Below, in pieces: positions 42,696-51,108 of a stretch of 64,000 nt of DNA (the stretch's first letter is position 1; the number at the start of each line of letters is the position of its first letter). The position numbers and the translations under genes were made by a program. Below the pieces are notes generated by a model. It was not told the DNA's origin. It saw only the letters and a program-made list of their open reading frames with translations, and made no database searches. Source of the DNA: Trichomonas vaginalis G3 (taxonomy: Eukaryota; Parabasalia; Trichomonadida; Trichomonadidae); assembly GCF_026262505.1 (NCBI RefSeq), contig NC_067205.1, positions 17,236,001 through 17,300,000 on the forward strand. Direction: 5' to 3'.

Positions 42696-43395
42696 CCTTT
42701 ATATTTGTAAACTAATTTCGATTCCTAATCCTTGTGATATTGTATACACTTTCGATACAGACCACTATGTACTAGGAGATAGAAACATATCCCACAAATG
42801 TAATGGATTTTATAGTGCTTATAAGTGTTATTTAAAGAAATTAATAATACCTGAGAGATACAAAGGATATCCTATTACCGAAATCGGTTCAGCTGCACTC
42901 CAAGATGCCGGTAATCTTAGATCTCTTATAATTTTAGCTCCAAATTCAAAAATATCCGAAAACAGTGTTCGAAATTTATATCTCAAAACACTAGTATTTC
43001 CTCCTACGCTTACAACAGTCGAAGATTATTGAATCTTTCATTTCAATTACATAGAAAAGATTATTTTTCCTTTTGGAATAAATCTGACTTTAGTTGGAAA
43101 AAGTATTTTCGGACAAATATATTCTGAAGCAGTTTCCATTTACTTTTGCGGTAATTTATTCGTCGCAAGTGCAATACGTCCATTTGAAAAAACAAATGCA
43201 ACTATTACAGTCTTTGTTCCGAAATATGGTCCTTCTTCTTTCTTTGGGAAAAGTACAACAGCGTTGAAAAGTTCTGATTCGGGTTTATGCTATCTTTCTT
43301 ATTATTTTGAACCAAATTGTAATACTTTGAATTACAGAACTCTTTATTGCTTTAATAATTTTATGCAATTGTTCTTTGTTTATATACTAGCATAA
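42696..43395 (+). pseudogene. Short BspA-like (type 2) pseudogene
   Basis: Tandem copy of 41900-42586. It has the entry segment NPCDIVYTFDTDHYVLG and repeats (PITEIGSAALQDAGNLRSLI), an in-frame TGA at 43030-43032 in the LRR region, and the remaining sequence to the hydrophobic C-terminus (FMQLFFVYILA). No ATG at the 5' end either. Confidence 0.7.
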
Positions 43396-43535
43396 AAAAT
43401 TACTATTCTAACAAACTTTTTTTCGGAATCTTCAAATTATTTTCGTAATTTTATAGAAAATTATATAGTTTGAATTTTAATTCGTATAGCATTGATTTAA
43501 TAGTATTCTAATTCAACCACAAATTCAAAAATTGA

Positions 43536-44454
43536 GAGATAAAATTTTACGATATTCAATTTCATTTTTTCAAAAGTATTCAAACTGATAATTTCTATGG
43601 AATTTTCAGTGTATCTCATGCAAATTCACTAAATGTTACAGCAGATGATGCTCATTTCTCATTATATTTTCAATATCCTTGTACCTCCCCATACGAATGT
43701 TCGCCTTTCGAAATTCAACTCAAAAAAGGCGAATATTTTTAGAAGTATGGGGTGCACAAGGAGGTAAATCGACAGCATACTCTTATTGTACCGCCAATGG
43801 TGGCTTTGGAGGCTATTCCTCCGGAGTTAACAAAGTATTTAATGATAAAACAATTTATCTCCATTTGGGAGGAACCATTCAATTATCAGAAGACGATCAA
43901 AAAACAATATATAACGGAGGTGGTTATCGCGAAAATATAAGAGATGCTCCAGGAGGCGGGGCAAGCGATTTTCGAACAAGCCCTGGCAATTGGAATGTAT
44001 CATTTGAGTCAAGAATTATAATTGCTGGCGGGGGAGGGGGTTCTGGATGTTATTTAGAACATAATCCTGCAGGAGGGAATGGTGGTGGAATTAATGGAAC
44101 AACAGACTCTACAAAAACCGCATGTTATGGCACTCAAACTGGAAACGATGGAATTTCAGGAAGACGAGGAAGTTTAGGTAAGGGCTATGGAGGTTATTTT
44201 GGCAGTGGAGGAGGGAGGAGTATGGAGGAGGTGCAGGCAATCAATATGGTGGCGGTGGTGGTGGATCTGGATCGATTGATAAAGTGATATCATCTGGATT
44301 TTACAAAGCGATCACTCAAGAATCAAATCACACAGGTCCAGGTACAGCTCGCATCACATATATTCACCCCCTTGTTTACCAAAGTGTTTGTAACTGTCAC
44401 TATTCTCTTTCATACTTTATTTCTCTTTCAATATATGTTTTTATTTATACATAA
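43536..44454 (+). pseudogene. Glycine-rich (PF12810-type) pseudogene
   Basis: Close relative of 44731-45651 over its whole length (KFYDIQFHFFKSIQTDNFYG start; FLEVWGAQGG; GGGASDFRTS; SRIIIAGGGGG; GPGTARITYI end). Two frameshifts interrupt it: one base lost near 43740 before the VWGAQGG segment, and a change in the glycine run near 44215. No ATG at the 5' end. Confidence 0.75.
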
Positions 44455-44620
44455 CTCTTTTCGAATAAACATAATATTTAGTCCGATAAATTTGAATATT
44501 GGAGTGAGGAAAAATAATGTAAATGCACTATATAACAATACCCTTCAATTCAAATTTTTTGGGTCCAATTTTTTTCATGAATTTGTAATGCCCATAACAA
44601 TTTGAAGTGATTGTATTCTA

Positions 44621-44672
44621 ATATACTCTGAACATTTTTGTGAGCACGGCTCAGAAAAAGTTCAGAGTATAT
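44621..44672. repeat. Long hairpin between two glycine-rich genes
   Basis: ATATACTCTGAAC pairs with GTTCAGAGTATAT and the stem extends through T5/A5 runs to a CACGG-type loop, 52 bp overall with about 22 paired positions. It lies between the 3' end of one glycine-rich copy and the 5' flank of the next. Confidence 0.7.
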
Positions 44673-44730
44673 TTTTAATATTGATATTGAAGTAATTCGG
44701 TGGTTGTTTTTAAATTAAGGCATTCAAAGT

Positions 44731-45651
44731 TTGAATGTGAAATTTTACGATATTCAATTTCATTTTTTCAAGAGTATTCAAACTGATAATTTCTATGGTA
44801 TCTTCAGTGTATCGCATAGAAAGTCATTAAAAGTAACAGCAGATGATGATCATTTCTCATTAGATTTTCAATATCCTTGTCCATCGCCATATGATTGTTC
44901 TCCTTACGAAATTCAACTTAAAAAAGGTGAATATTTCCTAGAAGTATGGGGTGCACAAGGGGGAACATCAACATCATTTACGAGTTGTACCGCTAAAGGA
45001 GGCTATGGAGGCTATTCCTCCGGAGTTTACAAAGTATTTTATGATAAAACAATTTATCTCCATTTAGGAGGTTCTTCTCAAGTTTCAGATAATATAACTC
45101 AAAAGACATATAATGGAAGTGGTGAGAGATTCTATGAATTTGATGGTCCAGGAGGTGGTGCCACTGATTTTCGAACAAGTCCTGGAAATTGGAATGAAAT
45201 TTTTGAATCTAGGATCATAATTGCTGGCGGTGGAGGGGGTACTTATTGCCATTCTGCATATAATCCAAGAGCAGGAAATGGAGGTGGACTCAAAGGAACT
45301 ACAAACTCTACAAAAACCGCTTGCTATGGCACTCAAACCGGTACTGAAGGTGTCTCAAATAGATGTGGAAGTTTAGGAATTGGTTATGGCGGATATTTTG
45401 GCGCAGGAGGTGGAGGAAAGTATGGAGAAGGTGCAGGGAATGAATATAGTGGTGGTGGTGGATCTGGATCAATTGATAAAGTGAAATCGTGTGGATTTTA
45501 TAAAGCGATCACTCGAGAATCAGATCATACGGGTCCAGGTACAGCTCGTATCACATATATTCACTCCCTTGTTTACCAAAGTGTTTGCAATTGTCATTAT
45601 TCTCCTTCATACTTTAAATCCCTATCTTTGCTTATGTTTATTTTGTCATAA
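44731..45651 (+). CDS. Glycine-rich (PF12810-type) surface-protein homologue
   Basis: The longest undisturbed copy of the local family, with 306 codons from a TTG (the frame opens after a TAA at about 44698). Landmarks are FQYPCPSPYDCSPYEIQL, YFLEVWGAQGG, GGYGGYSSGV, IYLHLGG, GGGATDFRTSPGNWN, SRIIIAGGGGG, GGYFGAGGGG, GGGGSGSI and GPGTARITYI, then a Cys-rich and hydrophobic C-terminus (YFKSLSLLMFILS). No ATG before the domain. The hydrophobic tail could be a membrane anchor; GPI anchoring is doubtful in this organism. Confidence 0.65.
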   Translation: MNVKFYDIQFHFFKSIQTDNFYGIFSVSHRKSLKVTADDDHFSLDFQYPCPSPYDCSPYEIQLKKGEYFLEVWGAQGGTSTSFTSCTAKGGYGGYSSGVYKVFYDKTIYLHLGGSSQVSDNITQKTYNGSGERFYEFDGPGGGATDFRTSPGNWNEIFESRIIIAGGGGGTYCHSAYNPRAGNGGGLKGTTNSTKTACYGTQTGTEGVSNRCGSLGIGYGGYFGAGGGGKYGEGAGNEYSGGGGSGSIDKVKSCGFYKAITRESDHTGPGTARITYIHSLVYQSVCNCHYSPSYFKSLSLLMFILS

Positions 45652-46031
45652 CTCTGTTTGAATAAACAAATTATTTAAAATTTTTATTATTTGCAGTATT
45701 TCTAACTGAAAATTAAGTACTGAGTTAAGATGAAAAATTATTGAAATACTGTGTAAAGAAAGAAACTTTTTTTAATGTATCAAATATGAAATTTCTTCAT
45801 AATTTACTTTGATTTTGTTAGTAAACTGTATATTTAAAGAGACTTATTAGATAGATAGGCTCAAATGTGCCATCATGTCCTATTATTGGCCGGATGTTTG
45901 GTTAGGATTTCGACACAAAAATATATTTGATTCCAATTATTATTTCAGCATAAAAATATATTTAAATCCTTCATATAATTTATTTGGCGAGATTTTGGAT
46001 TGAGAAGTTTACAAAGATTTTAGGTTTTTAG
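45652..46031. other. Intergenic region, nothing recognised
   Basis: AT-rich; a short direct repeat (AAAAATATATTT near 45920 and 45953) is all that is visible. Confidence 0.4.
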
Positions 46032-46709
46032 AAAAGCATAGACTTATGCTCAATTGCATATACTTTTGATGTTGATCACTATGTAGTAGGTGATAGAGTC
46101 TTGGACCATAAAGGAAATGTTTTTTATGGTCGCTTTGAATGCCATGCCCATAAATTAGTAATTCCAGTAAAATATCAAGGATATCCTATTACAGAAATCG
46201 GCCCAGCTGCAATCCAAGATTTATATAGTCTCACATCATTAATAATATTCGCTCCAATTACAAAAATTTGTCAAAATGGGATTCGAAACCTGTATCTTAA
46301 ACTTCTTGTTCTTCCACCTACAATCACTACCATCGAAAGAGAAGGACTTTTTCATTTTAAATATCTCGAAAAGCTTGTTTTCCCATTTGGCACAAAATTA
46401 AAGTCAATTGGACAAAGCTTCCTGGGTGGTATATATTCAAATACATTAACGATATACTTCTGGGGAAGTGTACTTGCTTCCACCCCTGCAGACTCTTATA
46501 TCTATACTAATTCAACTGTTTCGATTTATGTAGCTGAAGACGGTCCTTCTTCTTTCTTTGGTAAAAGCACAACCACCCTAAAAAGCTATGAAACTGGTGT
46601 ATGTTACCATTCTTACTATTTTAAGCCAAATTGTCAAACTTTATATCATTATACTGTTTTTAACATATATAGCATTATGTCGTATCTTTGTACAATCATT
46701 TTAACGTAA
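46032..46709 (+). CDS. Short BspA-like protein (type 2), no ATG
   Basis: Third copy of the type 2 family. The frame opens after a TAG with KSIDLCSIAYTFDVDHYVVG and is uninterrupted to the stop: YGRFECHAHKLVIPVKYQGY, PITEIGPAAIQDLYSLTSLI, GPSSFFGKSTTTL and the hydrophobic tail IYSIMSYLCTIILT. It is the last host gene before element B, whose poly(A) begins 66 bp downstream. As with its relatives there is no ATG. Confidence 0.6.
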   Translation, partial: KSIDLCSIAYTFDVDHYVVGDRVLDHKGNVFYGRFECHAHKLVIPVKYQGYPITEIGPAAIQDLYSLTSLIIFAPITKICQNGIRNLYLKLLVLPPTITTIEREGLFHFKYLEKLVFPFGTKLKSIGQSFLGGIYSNTLTIYFWGSVLASTPADSYIYTNSTVSIYVAEDGPSSFFGKSTTTLKSYETGVCYHSYYFKPNCQTLYHYTVFNIYSIMSYLCTIILT

Positions 46710-46775
46710 AAAATACATTTATATTATTTAAAACCATGATAAATAAAATTTTTTATATTTATTTTGCTCCATTTA

Positions 46776-46848
46776 AAAAAAAAAAAAAAAAAGGTATTGG
46801 GGCTTCCAGGGCTGCGCCCCTCTAGCCCCCTGAAGATGTTTAGTATAA
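46776..46848. repeat. Maverick B left terminal inverted repeat with poly(A)
   Basis: A17, then a GGGGCTTCC segment, the palindromic CTGCGCCCC core and CTGAAGATGTTTAGTATAA. This is the reverse complement of the element A end at 14577-14668 with few differences. Similarity stops after TTTAGTATAA. Confidence 0.85.
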
Positions 46849-46945
46849 CACCAGGTCCCTCGGTCCCTCGGTTAAACGAACTTCTCTGAAAAAATGAGAC
46901 AACATGACATTTTGACAACAGTCCAGGAAGTCTTAACAAGATAGG
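46849..46945. repeat. Subterminal block with GGTCCCTC tandem
   Basis: ACCAGGTCCCTCGGTCCCTC is followed by CTTCTCTGAAAAA and GACAACATGACATTTTGACA. Related copies form the inverted pair at 56929-57066 and 58735-58853. No ORF; likely a cis-acting end region. Confidence 0.75.
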
Positions 46946-47047
46946 ATGGTTATTTTACAAAACCGACAAGACCTTAACCGAGTAGTTTTCATGTTTTGTC
47001 ACTTTTCTGTCACTTTTCAGGGAAAAAACATTTTTATTGTATATAAA

Positions 47048-47866
47048 ATGAATTTTACAAAACCACCGCTACCCTTCTTTGGAAATAAGAGTAGATGTAA
47101 AGATATTCTATTGAGAGAACTTAAGAAACTACCGAATGGTCTAACATTTGTAGATTTGTTCGGTGGAAGTTTCTATATATCTCATTTGTGCCATACTGTA
47201 TTTCCTGACTCAAAGATTATATGCAATGACTTCGACAACTATATGAACCGTCTCAAACATATACCAGACACAAACAAAATATTGAAAGAGTTAAAAGAAA
47301 AGATACCTATAGGTAAGATGGAACGTATACCATTAGATAAGAAAAATATTGTGAGAGAGGTTTTGAAAAAAGCAGAGTATATTGACTGGGATAGTATATC
47401 TTCTAGACTATTGTATAGTGGTTCTATAAGAGTTCATGACATTGAAACACTTATGTCAAACGTTTTATATCTTAACTATACAAAGGTTTTCAAAGAGAAC
47501 ATAGAAAAATATACTGAGGGTATAGAGTTTGTGAGATGTCGTTGGACAGAGTTGTATGAAAAATATAAAAACAAGGAAAATGTTTTCTTTATAGTAGACC
47601 CGCCGTTCTATAACACATACGATTTTCAATACCAAGCAGACTGGACTTTGAGAGACTCTTTAGAAACTTTAGACGTTTTACATAACCATCCATGCTTTTA
47701 CTTTACATCCGATAAAAGTGGTTTGGAAACCGTTATGAGATGGTTAGAGGATATACATGACTATGATTTTAGATACGATAAGATAGAATATGAGAGAGGT
47801 CCTATAAACTGGAGAAAGTGTCATAACAAAGAAATTTTATTGGTAAGTAAATGTGGTTTGAAATAG
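47048..47866 (+). CDS. Dam-like D12-class DNA adenine methyltransferase
   Basis: 272 residues from the ATG at 47048, chosen over upstream frame because TATATAAAATG is the element promoter pattern and the methylase domain starts at residue 9. The SAM-binding motif is PFFGNKSR (about 9-16), DLFGGS lies at 36-41, and the catalytic DPPF/Y-type motif FIVDPPFYNTYDF near 180. It would methylate adenine N6, probably marking element DNA or protecting it from a nuclease. Dam-like methylases are known from phages, NCLDV and some Polinton-like elements. The frame looks whole; first gene inside the left terminus. Confidence 0.85.
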   Translation: MNFTKPPLPFFGNKSRCKDILLRELKKLPNGLTFVDLFGGSFYISHLCHTVFPDSKIICNDFDNYMNRLKHIPDTNKILKELKEKIPIGKMERIPLDKKNIVREVLKKAEYIDWDSISSRLLYSGSIRVHDIETLMSNVLYLNYTKVFKENIEKYTEGIEFVRCRWTELYEKYKNKENVFFIVDPPFYNTYDFQYQADWTLRDSLETLDVLHNHPCFYFTSDKSGLETVMRWLEDIHDYDFRYDKIEYERGPINWRKCHNKEILLVSKCGLK

Positions 47867-47982
47867 GACTACTTGTTTTAGGTTTTTTCCATTGTGTCAT
47901 TTACTTATTTGACGTGGCAGAAAGATATAGAGAATATGAAGATGAACCAATACCAGCAAATGTTCAGCATATGTACTCGTAA
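47851..47982 (+). CDS. Small membrane protein, 43 residues
   Basis: ATG at 47851 overlaps the last 16 bp of the methylase in another frame. MWFEIGLLVLGFFHCVIYLF is a membrane helix, followed by a charged acidic tail (ERYREYEDEP). The overlap and clean hydrophobic design suggest a real small gene. Confidence 0.5.
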   Translation: MWFEIGLLVLGFFHCVIYLFDVAERYREYEDEPIPANVQHMYS

Positions 47983-48005
47983 GAGATATTTTTATCTAAT
48001 ATTAA

Positions 48006-48368
48006 ATGGACGCACAGAACTTAGCGAATGCACAGCAACCTGGACAACCAAACCCAGAGAATATTCCGAATGAAGTTAGAATACAAACTGCAATGGCAAA
48101 CTATGGTCAAGTGCCAACAGATGTACAAATGCAAACTGCCATGTCAAATGACGCTGCGTTAGGTTTGCCACCATGGTATGCAAATATGAGATGGAAAGAG
48201 TTTTATACAAACCCTGAAGTGGGATATAAACAACTTTATGCAGATGACGCGAACACAGGAGTTGACCCAGAATATGTTTTCTACCAGAGGAGAAACAGAA
48301 TGTATGAGCTCCAGTTAAAGAATGCTATGGAACTCAACAGGAAACGTAAGAGACTAGGCGGACATTAG
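48006..48368 (+). CDS. Maverick hypothetical protein, 120 residues
   Basis: ATG at 48006 after TATTTTTATCTAATATTAA. It has an Asn/Gln/Ala-rich N-terminus with a repeated VQ(T/M)QTAM(A/S)N motif at about 27-55, then an aromatic segment (LPPWYANMRWKEFYTNPEVG) and a basic C-terminus (NRKRKRLGGH). No family recognised; position and composition suggest a virion protein. Confidence 0.55.
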   Translation: MDAQNLANAQQPGQPNPENIPNEVRIQTAMANYGQVPTDVQMQTAMSNDAALGLPPWYANMRWKEFYTNPEVGYKQLYADDANTGVDPEYVFYQRRNRMYELQLKNAMELNRKRKRLGGH

Positions 48369-48386
48369 ATTTTTACATATAGTAAA

Positions 48387-48629
48387 ATGGGTTTCTTTGG
48401 AAGAATAGGAAACTTCTTTCGAAATGTTGGAAGAGGTATATGGAATGGAATAAAAACCGTAGGAAGAGGAATTTGGAACGGTGTCAAAAATATTGGTAAA
48501 AGAGTAGGTCAGTTCGTTGGTATTATACCTAAAGACCCTGAACCAGAAGAACAAGCTCCTGTTATACAACAGCCTGAACCTGCACCACAGTCTAGTTGGC
48601 AACCAAATCCAACACCTCAACCGTATTAA
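48387..48629 (+). CDS. Small amphipathic protein with MGFFG start, 80 residues
   Basis: Begins MGFFGRIGNFFRNVGRGIWN. Residues 2-48 form a Gly/aromatic/basic amphipathic pattern with an internal duplication (RNVGRGIWNGIKTVGRGIWN), then a Pro/Gln-rich tail. Gly2 in an MGxFG context could be myristoylated. Membrane-active minor capsid proteins (adenovirus pVI-like) look like this, but that is analogy. A second protein with an MGLFG start begins at 51748. Confidence 0.6.
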   Translation: MGFFGRIGNFFRNVGRGIWNGIKTVGRGIWNGVKNIGKRVGQFVGIIPKDPEPEEQAPVIQQPEPAPQSSWQPNPTPQPY

Positions 48630-48702
48630 AATTATATTTTTACCGTTCGATAGTAGTTGTATATGAGACTAAGTTCTAAGTAAAACGCATGATATAATGG
48701 AA

Positions 48703-49479
48703 CTATTCTCTTTCTTCCATCTGTTGTAAACCATACTTGAAAGTCTGAAATACTTCCACTCGGTGGTTCATATAGCTTTGTAGGTTTTTCGTAAAAGTCA
48801 TTTGCCAAGCATAAAAAGAGTTTTGTGCACCAGAAAATGAAGCATGAACGATAATAGCATCTGAGTCGAAAACATTTTCATATGTTCCATTAGGGTTTTC
48901 GACTTCATAAAAGTCCGGGTGTACTGGATATTCTGCAGGCTGATTTAACATCCTCAGAAACCTATACCATGCCAAGTTGTTATATTTTGTAGAAATATAA
49001 ACGTTTTCTCCAAGGTCTTCTATTCTATTGATTTTAACAGTTGCATTTTTCCTGTCATAAACAATATCGAGATGGTATTCTCCTTCGTCAATGTTGTACT
49101 GTTTTGCATATTCGAGATAGATATCGTTTATTTTTTCTTGAAAAGCTTGAAGAGTTGTTTCTAAGTTTACAAGCAAATTCACTTGTAAAAGTTTTCCCTG
49201 TTCAAATTTCTCATACGTACGTTTTTCTTTGTTATAGTATCGAACTTCAAAAGCGACCGTAAATGGGAAACCATGTATGGCTTCTGAAATGAACTTCATT
49301 CTACGAAAGCCAATAGCTTTTGTGACAGATGGGTCTCTTAACCATCTTAGTGGGTAGTCAAAACGATAGCCTTCATGCTTTACGGTCTCTGTCTCAAACT
49401 TTTGACCGACATTCGTAAAAAGTTCATCTAATGGTTTAGTTGTAGCAACTCTTGAATTTTCTTTTTCTATTGAAAGCAT
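48703..49479 (-). CDS. Maverick paired structural-type protein, 258 residues
   Basis: Homologous to 55187-56047: shared TKPLDELFTNVGQ versus TKPLDYIFTNAGR, YRFDYPLRWLRDPSVTKAIG versus YRFDYPVRWLQSPSDAKAIG, and HASFSGAQNSFY versus HASFSSSNNSFL. A mixed beta-rich fold with no enzymatic motif. Two diverged copies on opposite strands of one element suggest subunits of a common structure, perhaps penton or vertex proteins (inference). Starts at 49479, back to back with the fibre gene. Looks whole. Confidence 0.6.
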   Translation of the reverse strand: MLSIEKENSRVATTKPLDELFTNVGQKFETETVKHEGYRFDYPLRWLRDPSVTKAIGFRRMKFISEAIHGFPFTVAFEVRYYNKEKRTYEKFEQGKLLQVNLLVNLETTLQAFQEKINDIYLEYAKQYNIDEGEYHLDIVYDRKNATVKINRIEDLGENVYISTKYNNLAWYRFLRMLNQPAEYPVHPDFYEVENPNGTYENVFDSDAIIVHASFSGAQNSFYAWQMTFTKNLQSYMNHRVEVFQTFKYGLQQMEERE

Positions 49480-49497
49480 ATTTTATCTATAATAAAA
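49480..49497. promoter_or_regulatory. 18-bp bidirectional Maverick promoter
   Basis: Only 18 bp (ATTTTATCTATAATAAAA) separate two divergent start codons, and both directions read as T-run, short gap, (T)AAAATG. This is the most compact example of the element promoter pattern. Confidence 0.55.
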
Positions 49498-50776
49498 ATG
49501 TCAAATGAAACAGCGTCTATGAGAGAAATACAACACAACCGACAACTCATTTTGCAAGCTCTAAATAAGAACACAACAAACTTTTCAAACTATTCTAAGA
49601 TATCTGAGTCATTGAAAGAAGGAAACTTAAAACTGACATTAAACCCATTGACAGACGAGTTTCTGTTTCAAGACAGTAAGAACCATACTGTTTGTATAAA
49701 TCCAACAAAAAGAACTTTAAACGAGAAACCTATAGATGAACTTCTTTTGAAAGCAGATATTGACAACAAAGCTGACAAAGAGTATGTTGACGATGAGTTA
49801 GCATATGTGGCTAGTGGGTTAGTGAAGAAGGCAGATAAGGAATATGTGGATGAAAAAGATGAAAATTAAAGAAATGGTTGAATGGTACCATGAACGGACA
49901 TCGAAGATTTTAAAAGGTAAAGCTGATACAGGATGGGTTTCAGGATGTTTAGACCTTAAAGCCGACAAGAACCATACACATACCATTGCAAATATTACAA
50001 ACTTACAAGAAACCTTAAACAGGAAAAGTGACGTTGGACATACACATACCATTGCAAATATTACAAACTTACAAGAAACCTTAAACAGGAAAAGTGACGT
50101 TGGACATACACATACCTTCTTCTCAACTGTTGGTATAGAAAGTATTTTAGGAACGATTGAAGAAACTGGTGGGGGTGGATTATATTTTAAACCTCCTAAC
50201 TTTCCAGAAGGTTTAACATCGGATAAAGACATTAGATGTAGAAATGTCTATGTCATGGAGGATGAAAAAAAGTTAAATTCACTGCTCAAGATTTATATGA
50301 CAAGAAAGCTGACAAAACAGAGCTTCAAACGTTAAAGACAGAAATACTTCAAACACTATATCCTATAGGTTCTATTTATACGTCAATGAACTCTACCAGA
50401 CCAGAAGTAGTACTTGGTCTCGGAACTTGGACTCAAATAGTCGACAGGTTTTTGTATTGTGCAAACTCTTCAAAGGAAACAGGTGGAAGTAAAACGATTT
50501 CAGGTGAAAACTTACCTGCGCACAGTCACTACATAGATTTAAGTACATCTAAGCAGGTTGGCATAAGCATAGATATTGGGATTGGTCATCAATGACAAAA
50601 GGTAAAGGATATGATGTTAAAGACAACGTTAAGTTTGCTATAATTGTTACTGGAGTAACACTGAGGGAGGAGGAAACCATATACATCGCGTTTCAGGGTA
50701 TACGCAAACAACGGGACAAAGTAAAGACTACATGCCACCTTACATGACAGTTTACGCATGGTATAGAAATGCTTAG
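49498..50776 (+). pseudogene. Phage-tail-fibre-like gene with collar-type C-terminus
   Basis: The region encodes a helical N-terminal part, KADKEYVDDELAYVASG-type heptads, a perfect 22-residue repeat (HTHTIANITNLQETLNRKSD), and a C-terminal part with PIGSIYTSMNSTRPEVVLGL, GTWTQIVDRFLYC, GGSKTISGENLPAHSH and the closing YMTVYAWYRNA. That order is the classic phage tail-fibre/collar design for trimeric receptor-binding fibres. In a Maverick it would be a host-attachment fibre at the vertex. The copy is broken. Its stop codon overlaps that of the convergent gene 50773-51108. Confidence 0.75.
49973..50104 (+). repeat. Two perfect 66-bp tandem units in the fibre gene
   Basis: Units at 49973-50038 and 50039-50104 are identical by eye, each encoding the 22-residue HTHTIANITNLQ motif. 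Such expansions change shaft length in phage fibres. Confidence 0.85.
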
Positions 50777-51108
50777 TCGTCATTTTCAACTTCTTTAGCA
50801 TATTCGTCAGGAGTTGTCTTATATTTGTTAGGAACTGTCTTTGAAAGTATACCACCTTGAACCTTAACAAGTTTGAAACGAGGTCTGACAATAGTAGTTT
50901 TATCTTCTGCTTGCAGTCTGTACATTTTGCCATGTTTGCCTAAAACTTCATAATATTCTCTTGTATACTTTCTTCTATTTTTACGAACACGAATGTGAGT
51001 ACCTGTCGAGTTCCCATTGTTGTCATAGTCAATAGTATTTTCATATGGGTCGCGTTTAGGTATTTCTATTTTTACTTTGTCACCTTTCTTAAGTTTGAAG
51101 CCTGGCAT
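50773..51108 (-). CDS. Basic SH3/chromo-like small protein next to integrase
   Basis: 111 residues from 51108 (MPGFKLKKGDKVKIEIPKRD). Beta-rich and basic, with KKGDKVKIEI and TREYYEVLGKHGKMYRLQAE, like the DNA-binding C-terminal barrel of retroviral-type integrases. It overlaps the 3' end of the integrase frame by about 37 bp, so it is probably the integrase C-terminal module or its partner. Confidence 0.55.
   Translation of the reverse strand: MPGFKLKKGDKVKIEIPKRDPYENTIDYDNNGNSTGTHIRVRKNRRKYTREYYEVLGKHGKMYRLQAEDKTTIVRPRFKLVKVQGGILSKTVPNKYKTTPDEYAKEVENDD

Noticed and set aside
49498-50776. Bacteriophage contamination as the source of the fibre-like gene
   Set aside because: It is embedded between Maverick genes, shares their promoter pattern and AT-rich codon use, and its stop overlaps that of the convergent element gene.
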